Assembly (NCBI GenBank): GCA_030067055.1
Contig: JASJAL010000046.1
Location: 1 to 16,280 of the forward strand
Origin: Kiloniellales bacterium
GTDB lineage: Bacteria > Pseudomonadota > Alphaproteobacteria > Kiloniellales > JAKSBE01
Length of the DNA: 16,280 nt
Direction: 5' to 3'
The translations under genes were made by a program, and so were the position numbers. Of this stretch, positions 6,168 to 12,495 are shown in pieces. The notes beneath the pieces were generated by a model that saw only the letters and a program-made list of their open reading frames with translations, was not told where the DNA came from and ran no database searches. Position 1 is the first letter of the stretch, and every line of letters begins with the position of its first letter.

Positions 6168-7406
6168 TTGGCCAGACGGCAGCAGCCGAAGCGGCTTTCC
6201 CCCCTCAGACACCTTGTCCTGGCCGGCGCACTGTCGCTGCTCCTGGCCACCGCCTGCGAGAAAGCCCCGCCGCCCGAGGCCCCGGCGCCGCCGGAACCGC
6301 CTGAGCCCGCTGCCCTACTGGAGCCGGTTCCTTTCGAGGACCTGCCAGGCTGGGAAGCGGATGCCATCGCCGATGCCCTGCCGGCACTGCGCCGCTCCTG
6401 CCGGCGCATCCTGCCCAGGGCGGACAACAAGTCCATCGGACCCAAGGCCGTGGCCGGCCGGGTCGCCGACTGGCGGCCGATCTGCGAGGAACTGGAACGC
6501 CTGGCGGTGACCGACGACATCTCGGCGCGGCTGTTCTTCGAGACCTGGTTCACGCCCTTCCTGGTCAGCGACGACGGCGACAGCGAGGGCGTCTTCACGG
6601 GCTACTACGAGGCCGAACTGCGCGGCGACACCAAGCCCAACGGCCGCTACCGCTTTCCCCTCTACACCCGGCCCGCCGACTTGGTCTCGGTCGACCTGGG
6701 GGATTTCCGCGCCGATCTGGAGGGCGAGCGCATCGTCGGCCGCGTCGACAAGAGACGCCTGGTGCCTTACTTCAGCCGCGCCGAGATCGAGAAGGGCGCC
6801 CTGTCCGGCCAAAAGCTCGAGCTGATCTGGGCCGACGACCCGGTCGACGTCTTCTTCCTTCACGTCCAGGGCTCCGGCCAGGTCCGGCTGCCCGATGGCC
6901 GGGTCAAGCGGGTCGGCTTCGCGGCCTCCAACGGGCTGCCCTTCTATGCCATCGGGCGTGCCATGATCCAGGAGAAGGTCCTCGACGGCGGCGACGTCTC
7001 GATGCAGTCGATCCGCGACTGGCTGCGCGAAAACCCGGAGAAGGCCCAATCGATGATGCACCGCAACGGGCGGTTCATTTTCTTCCGCGAGATCGAAGGC
7101 GAGGGGCCGATCGGCGCGCAGGGCGTGCCCCTGACCGCCGGCCGCAGCCTGGCGGTCGACCCATCTCACCTGCCGCTCGGCGCGCCGATCTTCCTCGACA
7201 CCACCTGGCCGGCCAGCGACCGGCCGCTGCAGCGCCTGCTGGTCGCCCAGGACACGGGCAGCGCGATCAAGGGCGTCGTGCGCGGCGACTTCTTCTGGGG
7301 CTCGGGCGAGCCGGCCCTGGCCGAGGCCGGCCGCATGAAGCAGACCGGCCGCTATTTCCTCTTCCTACCCAAATCGGTCGCCGCGCGGCGCGCCGCTGCC
7401 AGCTGA
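6168..7406 (+). CDS. mltA: Membrane-bound lytic murein transglycosylase A (lipoprotein)
   Basis: MltA cleaves the glycan strands of peptidoglycan, forming 1,6-anhydro ends, and is anchored to the outer membrane by lipid. The TTG at 6168, preceded by GGGAG at 6155-6159, gives a 412-residue protein with a basic start, a hydrophobic segment and the lipobox ATAC with Cys30, followed by a Pro-rich linker. An earlier in-frame ATG at 6108 would bury this signal and lies inside the Tim44 gene. Domain signatures are GYYEAELRGD, a HVQGSGQVRLPDG segment and GAQGVPLTAGRSLAVDP. The C-terminal 3D (three-Asp) domain has AQDTGSAIKG with Asp362 and GDFFWG with Asp374, the region that holds the E. coli catalytic Asp. 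It follows the Tim44 gene by 26 bases. Confidence 0.93.
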   Translation: MARRQQPKRLSPLRHLVLAGALSLLLATACEKAPPPEAPAPPEPPEPAALLEPVPFEDLPGWEADAIADALPALRRSCRRILPRADNKSIGPKAVAGRVADWRPICEELERLAVTDDISARLFFETWFTPFLVSDDGDSEGVFTGYYEAELRGDTKPNGRYRFPLYTRPADLVSVDLGDFRADLEGERIVGRVDKRRLVPYFSRAEIEKGALSGQKLELIWADDPVDVFFLHVQGSGQVRLPDGRVKRVGFAASNGLPFYAIGRAMIQEKVLDGGDVSMQSIRDWLRENPEKAQSMMHRNGRFIFFREIEGEGPIGAQGVPLTAGRSLAVDPSHLPLGAPIFLDTTWPASDRPLQRLLVAQDTGSAIKGVVRGDFFWGSGEPALAEAGRMKQTGRYFLFLPKSVAARRAAAS

Positions 7407-7461
7407 ATTGCACCGCCGTCTGGTGTAGACTGCGGCTTCTAGGCAGCAGAGGCAGTCAGAC

Positions 7462-7773
7462 ATGACCGAAGGCCGGACATCCTCGAGCGGCCCGGATTTG
7501 GACCGGCTCCGAGCGTGGCTTGAGGCGCGCTACGCCGAGACGGCTCAGGAAATTCGCGGCTATCCGGCGCCGATTCCGGCCTGCGATCAGCACTACAACC
7601 ATCTGCTCGCGCGTCGGCGTGGCTACGCGCATGCGCTGCGCGCGCTCGACCGGACGCGATCGCTGGGCGCCGACCCCGCCGCCGCCCTCGGCGAGCTGAT
7701 CGATATCCTGCGCGATTCCGTATCCTTCTCAGACACCGAAGCCCGAGCGCTCGCCGATCATGTGATGCGATAG
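7462..7773 (+). CDS. Small hypothetical protein (103 residues)
   Basis: I do not recognise this protein. It is probably soluble: no signal peptide and no hydrophobic helix. The predicted helical pattern has a conspicuous central motif, CDQHYNHLLARRRGYAHALRA (roughly residues 46-66), and an acidic C-terminal half. AGAGG at 7448-7452 is nine bases before the ATG, and codon use is like the neighbours, so it looks like a real gene. A TAGACT at 7426-7431 in the 55-base gap after mltA is a possible -10. It sits between mltA and lutA, 131 bases before lutA, so it may not belong to the lut operon. Confidence 0.65.
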   Translation: MTEGRTSSSGPDLDRLRAWLEARYAETAQEIRGYPAPIPACDQHYNHLLARRRGYAHALRALDRTRSLGADPAAALGELIDILRDSVSFSDTEARALADHVMR

Positions 7774-7820
7774 CGCTCCTGTGACGGTTGCTATCGGGGC
7801 GAACTGCCCTGGCGTTCCGC

Positions 7821-7878
7821 GGCCCTCGCTTGCTTTTGCTGCTGCGCCCGCGCATCCTTGCCGCGACGGACGAGGGCC
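7821..7878. repeat. Inverted repeat upstream of lutA
   Basis: GGCCCTCG (7821-7828) and CGAGGGCC (7871-7878) are a perfect 8-base inverted pair with a 42-base centre, in the 131-base gap before lutA (start at 7905). It could be an operator bound by a looping regulator or a leader stem. It does not resemble the TGGT-type site of FadR/LldR regulators. In GC-rich DNA, chance is a real possibility. Confidence 0.25.
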
Positions 7879-7904
7879 CGACGAGAAGAAGAAGGCGGGG
7901 AGAG

Positions 7905-8687
7905 ATGAGCCAGGATAGCGCCGCGCGCGGGCCGAGAATCGGCCTCTTCGTGACCTGCCTCGTCGATCTTTTCCGGCCCTCGGTCGGCTTCGCCGCGGTC
8001 AAGCTCCTGGAAGACGCCGGCTGCCGGGTCGAAGTGCCCCGTGCGCAGACCTGCTGCGGCCAGCCGGCCTACAATTCCGGCGACCGGCGCGACGCCGCCG
8101 CCATCGCCCGCCAGACCATCGCCGCCTTCGAGGGCTTCGACTACGTGGTGGCGCCCTCGGGCTCCTGCGCGGCCATGATCAAGGAACACTACCCGGCCCT
8201 GCTGCAGGACGACCCGGATTGGCGGGCGCGCGCCGAGACCTTGTCGGGACGGACCCACGAGCTGGTCTCCTTCCTCACGGATGTCCTGAAGGTCGATTCC
8301 GTGACGGCCAGCTATTCCGCACGGGCGACCTATCACGATTCCTGCTCGGGCCTGCGCGAGCTGAAGGTCAGGGCGCAGCCGCGCCAGTTGCTCGCCTCCG
8401 TCGCCGGGCTTGAACTGGCCGAGCTTCCGGAGGGCGAGGCCTGCTGCGGCTTCGGCGGGACCTTCTGCGTCAAGTATCCGGCAATCTCCAACGAGATGGT
8501 CAGCGCCAAGGCCGACTGCATCGAGAGCACCGGGGCTGAGCTGCTGCTGGCCGGCGACCTCGGCTGCCTGCTGAACATGGCGGGCAAGCTGAAGCGCCGC
8601 GGCAGCAAGGTGCGGGCCCGCCACGTGGCCGAGGTCCTGGCCGGCGACAGCACCACGCCGGCGATCGGCGAAGGGCAGGAGGGCTAG
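7905..8687 (+). CDS. lutA: Lactate utilization protein LutA, (Fe-S)-binding CCG-domain protein
   Basis: The 260-residue protein has two Cys-Cys-Gly domains: TCCGQPAYNSGD (CCG at 50-52) and ACCGFGGTFC (CCG at 180-182). Additional cysteines at 88 (GSCAA) and 147 (YHDSCSGL) complete the usual cluster ligand sets. LutA, LutB and LutC together oxidise L-lactate to pyruvate in Bacillus; LutA and LutB carry iron-sulphur centres that pass the electrons on. ATG 7905 is preceded by a good GGGGAGAG. Longer in-frame starts from 7788 add an Arg-rich, unconserved-looking stretch and lack such a site. lutB follows after six bases. No lactate permease or LutR regulator is in the window. Confidence 0.92.
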   Translation: MSQDSAARGPRIGLFVTCLVDLFRPSVGFAAVKLLEDAGCRVEVPRAQTCCGQPAYNSGDRRDAAAIARQTIAAFEGFDYVVAPSGSCAAMIKEHYPALLQDDPDWRARAETLSGRTHELVSFLTDVLKVDSVTASYSARATYHDSCSGLRELKVRAQPRQLLASVAGLELAELPEGEACCGFGGTFCVKYPAISNEMVSAKADCIESTGAELLLAGDLGCLLNMAGKLKRRGSKVRARHVAEVLAGDSTTPAIGEGQEG

Positions 8688-8693
8688 ACCCGG

Positions 8694-10139
8694 ATGCAGT
8701 CGACGGCACACAGTTTCCCCGACAACGCCCGCGCCGCGGTCCAGAACCCGCAGCTGAAGAAGGCGCTGGGTCACATCAAGGCCGGCTTCATTGCCAAGCG
8801 GGCCAAGGCTGCGTCCAAGCTGCCGGAGTTCGAGGTGCTTCGGGACGCGGCGCGCGACATCAAGAACCACACCCTGGAGCATTTGGACCTCTACCTCGAA
8901 GCCTACGAGGCGCGGGTCACCGAACAGGGCGGTCAGGTTCACTGGTGCGGCACGGCGGCCGAGGCCCGCGAAAAGATCCTGGAGATCTGCCGCAGCGTCG
9001 ACGCCAAGACGGTGACCAAGGGCAAGTCCATGATCGCCGAGGAGATCGCCCTCAACGATCACCTCGAGGCCAACGGCATCGAGCCGGTCGAGACCGACCT
9101 CGGCGAATACATCATCCAGCTGCGCAAGGAGCCGCCGAGCCACATCATCGCCCCGGCGGTGCACCTAACCAAGGACCAGATCGAGGCCGACTTCCGCGAC
9201 CACCACGATCACCTGCCAGCGGACCGCAACCTGGAAGAGCCGGCTCAACTGGTCGCCGAGGCCCGCGGGGTCCTGCGCGAGCGCTACGTCAAGGCCGACG
9301 TCGGTATCACCGGCGCCAACTTCCTGATCGCCGAGACCGGGTCCTCGGTCATCGTCACCAACGAGGGCAACGGGGATCTGACCCAAATTCTGCCCAAGGT
9401 GCACATCGTCATCGCCAGCCTGGAAAAGGTCGTCCCGACCCTCGAGGATGTCTCGGTCATCCTGCGCGTCCTGTCGCGCTCGGCGACGGGGCAGGAATTC
9501 TCCGCCTACACGACATTCTCGACCGGGCCGCGCCGCGCCGAGGACCTGGACGGGCCGGAGGCGTATCACGTCATCCTGCTGGACAACGGCCGCTCGGGCA
9601 TGCTCGGGAGCGAGTACCAGGACGCCCTGCGCTGCATCCGCTGCGGTGCCTGCATGAACCACTGCCCGGTCTACCACGCGATCGGCGGCCACGCCTACGG
9701 CTGGGTCTATCCCGGGCCGATCGGCGCGGTCCTGACCCCCAGCCTGATCGGGGTCGAGGAGGCCGGGCACCTGCCCAACGCCTCTTCCTTTTGCGGCCGC
9801 TGCGAGGCGGTCTGCCCGATGCGCATTCCGCTGCCCAAGATGATGCGCCACTGGCGCGAGCGGGAGTTCGAGCGGCACCTCTCGCCCCTGCCGATCCGCG
9901 CCGGTCTGGGTGTCTGGGCTTTCTTCGCCCGGCGGCCGGGGCTCTACCATTTCTTCGCCGGGCTCAAGACCCGGGCGCTGGGTGCGCTGGGCCGGCGCCG
10001 CGGCCGCTTCCGCAGCCTGCCCCTGGCCGGCGGCTGGACCGCGCACCGCGACCTGCCGGCGCCCCAGGGTCCCACCTTCCAGCAGCTCTGGGCCCAGAGG
10101 CAGAGGAACGGGCAGGGCCGCCCGGCCGGCTCCGGGTGA
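8694..10139 (+). CDS. lutB: Lactate utilization protein LutB, iron-sulphur electron-transfer subunit
   Basis: The 481-residue protein joins an N-terminal LUD domain (about residues 60-300, with VTKGKSMIAEEIALN and ITGANFLIAETGS) to a ferredoxin-like region. Cluster 1 ligands are CIRCGACMNHCP (Cys 314, 317, 320, 324). The second set is CGRCEAVCP (Cys 367, 370, 374). A C-terminal domain follows. In the Lut complex this protein is thought to carry electrons from lactate oxidation. AGGAGGG at 8677-8683 is the ribosome site, inside the end of lutA. The stop codon overlaps the GTG of lutC. The C-terminal ~70 residues are rich in Arg, Gly and Pro and look less constrained. Confidence 0.95.
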   Translation: MQSTAHSFPDNARAAVQNPQLKKALGHIKAGFIAKRAKAASKLPEFEVLRDAARDIKNHTLEHLDLYLEAYEARVTEQGGQVHWCGTAAEAREKILEICRSVDAKTVTKGKSMIAEEIALNDHLEANGIEPVETDLGEYIIQLRKEPPSHIIAPAVHLTKDQIEADFRDHHDHLPADRNLEEPAQLVAEARGVLRERYVKADVGITGANFLIAETGSSVIVTNEGNGDLTQILPKVHIVIASLEKVVPTLEDVSVILRVLSRSATGQEFSAYTTFSTGPRRAEDLDGPEAYHVILLDNGRSGMLGSEYQDALRCIRCGACMNHCPVYHAIGGHAYGWVYPGPIGAVLTPSLIGVEEAGHLPNASSFCGRCEAVCPMRIPLPKMMRHWREREFERHLSPLPIRAGLGVWAFFARRPGLYHFFAGLKTRALGALGRRRGRFRSLPLAGGWTAHRDLPAPQGPTFQQLWAQRQRNGQGRPAGSG

Positions 10140-10825
10140 GCGATACCCGGGCCGAAATCCTGGGGCGGTTGCGCCGCTCCCTCAAGGCCGCGGCCGAGAA
10201 CCCCGGACGCCGGGAGACGGTGGCCGCCCGGATCGGCGCGAAGGCGCGCGGCCCGGTCCCGGCGCGCAGCGACCTGCCGCGCCAAGAGATTATCGCGCTC
10301 TTCATCGAGCAGGCCGAGGCGGTTTCGGCCAGCGTCGCCCGGATCGCTGGCGAGAGTGACGTGCCCAAGGCGGTGGCCGATTACCTGAAGGGCCAGAACC
10401 TCCCGGCCGAGATCCGGATCGCGCCGGACCCGGCATTGGAAGGCCTTTCCTGGGACGAGCAGCCCTTGCTCAAGGTCGAGAGCGGCCGCGCTCGGCCAGA
10501 GGACGCGACCTCGGTGACCGTCGCGCTGGCCGGGGTGGCCGAGACCGGGACCCTGATGCTGGCCTCGGGCCCGGCCGCGCCGACCAGCCTCAACTTCCTG
10601 CCGGAGAACCACATCGTGGTGCTCAAAGCCTCGCAGGTGGTCGGGCCCTACGAGGATGCCTGGGACCGGTTTCGGGCGGCGAACGGCGAGGGCCGGATGC
10701 CGCGCACGGTCAATTTCATCACCGGGCCGTCGCGCACCGGCGACATCGAGCAGACCATCCAGATGGGCGCCCACGGGCCGCGGCGCCTCCACGTGATCCT
10801 GGTCGAAGACGAGGCCCAGGCCTAG
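10136..10825 (+). CDS. lutC: Lactate utilization protein LutC (LUD domain)
   Basis: The 229-residue protein starts at a GTG that overlaps the lutB stop as GTGA, a coupling arrangement. It begins VSDTRAEILGRLRRSL. The LUD core shows VAGTG-like VAETGTLMLASG and PTSLNFLPENHIVVL. The C-terminal motif SRTGDIEQTIQMGAHGPRRLHV is the family signature. LutC is the small subunit of the lactate-oxidising complex; its exact chemical role is not settled. No in-frame ATG nearby gives the conserved N-terminus. The gene completes lutABC and is followed nine bases later by the unrelated smr-type gene. Confidence 0.95.
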   Translation: MSDTRAEILGRLRRSLKAAAENPGRRETVAARIGAKARGPVPARSDLPRQEIIALFIEQAEAVSASVARIAGESDVPKAVADYLKGQNLPAEIRIAPDPALEGLSWDEQPLLKVESGRARPEDATSVTVALAGVAETGTLMLASGPAAPTSLNFLPENHIVVLKASQVVGPYEDAWDRFRAANGEGRMPRTVNFITGPSRTGDIEQTIQMGAHGPRRLHVILVEDEAQA

Positions 10826-10834
10826 ATTCTCTCC

Positions 10835-11467
10835 ATGACTGGCAAGAAGGACGACACCCGCGGCTCGGCGCGCGGAGACGGACCGGAGATCTCGGAGGCC
10901 GATCGCGCGCTCTGGCGCAAGGTGACCGAGGACGCCCGACCCTTGGAGAAGCGGCGCGGCGCAGCAGCGGATTCTCCCCGGCCGGAGGATTCCGGCGCGG
11001 AAGGCGCGGCCACAGCGCCGCCGTCGGCCAAGCCGCGAAAAGCCGCAGCGCCCGCCCGACCGGCAACGGCCGGCACAACCCGCAAGCCGGCGGCGCCGGC
11101 CTTGGAATCCGGCCGAGCCGCCGGGCTGGACCGGCGCAACTTGGAGCGGTTGCGCCGGGGCAAGCTGCCGATCGAAGCGACCATCGACCTGCATGGCGAC
11201 ACCCAGGCCGCCGCCCACCGCCGGCTGAGCGCATTCCTCGCCCGCACCCAGGCGGCTGGCAAGCGCTGCGTCCTGGTGATCACCGGCAAGGGCCGCCTCG
11301 GGCGCAGCGAGTCCGGGCAGGAACCGGGCGTGATCCGGGCCAACCTGCCGCGCTGGCTGAACGAGGCGCCCAACCGCGAGCGTGTGCTCGCCTTCGCCCA
11401 GTCCCAGCCGAACCACGGCGGCGCCGGTGCCTTTTACGTGCTGCTCAAGCGCCGGCGCGAGGGCTGA
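10835..11467 (+). CDS. Smr domain protein (MutS2-type nuclease domain)
   Basis: The 210-residue protein has a ~105-residue low-complexity N-terminal part rich in Ala, Pro, Arg and Glu. A C-terminal Smr domain follows, with IDLHG (DLHG at 118-121), TGKG (150-153) and a closing GGAGAFYVLLKR. These are the family's signature DxH and TGxG motifs. Smr domains of MutS2 and stand-alone proteins cut DNA or RNA; the substrate of this bacterial group is not known. The long Arg-rich stretch of the N-terminal part could bind nucleic acid. Only nine bases separate it from lutC, with no obvious ribosome site in that gap, so it may be read through from the lut genes. Confidence 0.9.
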   Translation: MTGKKDDTRGSARGDGPEISEADRALWRKVTEDARPLEKRRGAAADSPRPEDSGAEGAATAPPSAKPRKAAAPARPATAGTTRKPAAPALESGRAAGLDRRNLERLRRGKLPIEATIDLHGDTQAAAHRRLSAFLARTQAAGKRCVLVITGKGRLGRSESGQEPGVIRANLPRWLNEAPNRERVLAFAQSQPNHGGAGAFYVLLKRRREG

Positions 11468-11481
11468 TCGGCAGCTGGGGC

Positions 11482-11510
11482 GCGACACGCCGGCGCAAAG
11501 CGGCTAAACT
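11482..11510 (+). promoter_or_regulatory. Candidate promoter before the GFA gene
   Basis: GCTAAACT (11503-11510) resembles the alphaproteobacterial -10 GCTANAWC, and GCGACAC (11482-11488) lies 14 bases before it as a weak -35. A start about 35 bases before the ATG at 11544 would follow. The 76-base gap after smr is the only space in this part of the window for a promoter. Confidence 0.25.
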
Positions 11511-11543
11511 CGATTCGGGTTAAACATCCTGCGGGAGAGCGCG

Positions 11544-12026
11544 ATGCGCCTGGAAGGCTCCTGTCACTGCGGCGCCGTGCGTTTCGCGCTCGATGCCGAA
11601 GCCCCGGTTCCCTATATGCGCTGCTACTGCTCGATCTGCCGCAAGACCGCCGGCGGCGGTGGCTACGCAATCAACCTTGGCGGTGCGGCGGCGAGCCTGG
11701 AGGTGACGGGTGAAGAGCACCTCAGCGTCTACCGCGCCAAGACCCAGTCCCACGGCGAGCCCAGCCAGGCGCAACGAAATTTCTGCAAGCACTGCGGCTC
11801 GGCACTCTGGGTCTTCGACCCGCGCTGGCCGGACCTGATTCATCCCTTCGCCTCGGCGATCGATACGCCGCTGCCGGTGCCGCCGGAGCGGGTCCACATC
11901 ATGCTCGGCTCCAAGGCCGGCTGGGTCGAGGATCCGCGGTCGGGGCCGCAGGACCCGCAATTCGTGGACTATCCCGAGGAGTCCCTGGCCGACTGGCACG
12001 CGCGCCACGGCTTGGGTGGCAAATAG
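11544..12026 (+). CDS. GFA family zinc-binding protein
   Basis: This 160-residue protein has the zinc-ligand pattern of the GFA family (glutathione-dependent formaldehyde-activating enzyme, CENP-V type): CHC (Cys7, Cys9), CYCSIC (27, 29, 32) and CKHC (81, 84). The founding Gfa was reported to speed condensation of formaldehyde with glutathione, but that activity is disputed and most relatives have no known substrate. No glutathione-dependent dehydrogenase is nearby to support a formaldehyde role. GGGAG at 11533-11537 is a good ribosome site. An XRE-type gene follows after 11 bases, so the two are probably cotranscribed. Confidence 0.9.
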   Translation: MRLEGSCHCGAVRFALDAEAPVPYMRCYCSICRKTAGGGGYAINLGGAAASLEVTGEEHLSVYRAKTQSHGEPSQAQRNFCKHCGSALWVFDPRWPDLIHPFASAIDTPLPVPPERVHIMLGSKAGWVEDPRSGPQDPQFVDYPEESLADWHARHGLGGK

Positions 12027-12037
12027 CGGGAGGCGCC

Positions 12038-12403
12038 ATGACTCCCTTCGGCGAAAGGCTCCGGGCCCTTCGGGCCGAGCGCGATATCAGCCTTCAGGAC
12101 ATGGCGGCCGGCCTGGGCGTCTCCTCGGCCTATCTCTCGGCCCTGGAGCACGGCCATCGGGGCAAGCCGAACCGCCGTTTCGTGCACCAGGTCTGCCAGT
12201 TTCTCGGCATCATCTGGGACGACGCGGAGGCGCTGCAGCGCCTGGCCGACCTCTCGCATCCCCGGGCCGTGGTCGACACGGCCGGCCTCAGCCCGCAGAA
12301 GACCGAGTTCGCCAACCGCCTGGCTGCGGAGATCGAGACCCTGCCGGAGGACTGGGTGGCAAGCTGGCTCGCCCAGCTGTCCCGGCGCGCCGACGCCTCG
12401 TAA
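12038..12403 (+). CDS. XRE-family helix-turn-helix transcriptional regulator
   Basis: The 121-residue protein has an N-terminal helix-turn-helix of the XRE/Cro type at about residues 6-60: FGERLRALRAERDISLQDMA, then LGVSSAYLSALEHG as the recognition part. The C-terminal ~60 residues are helical and acidic, with no recognised ligand domain. It resembles short alphaproteobacterial regulators annotated only by the helix-turn-helix. GGGAGG at 12028-12033 sits five bases before the ATG. Its target is unknown; control of its own operon with the GFA gene is the simplest guess. The C-terminus ends in SRRADAS. Confidence 0.88.
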   Translation: MTPFGERLRALRAERDISLQDMAAGLGVSSAYLSALEHGHRGKPNRRFVHQVCQFLGIIWDDAEALQRLADLSHPRAVVDTAGLSPQKTEFANRLAAEIETLPEDWVASWLAQLSRRADAS

Positions 12404-12495
12404 CACCCGGAGTCCCGCCGGCTCCGACCTAACCGCATCTTAAGCCCGCTCCGCTAGACCGTCCTCGAGGTCAGCGGATCAAAGGCGAACCCCCG

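Noticed and set aside
7791..9164. Minus-strand open frame of 457 codons opposite lutA and lutB
   Set aside because: Antisense to well-supported genes, repetitive Gly/Asp/Arg composition, no recognisable domain.
9944..11488. Minus-strand open frame of 514 codons opposite lutB, lutC and smr
   Set aside because: Spans three recognised genes on the other strand and shows the composition of a shadow frame.
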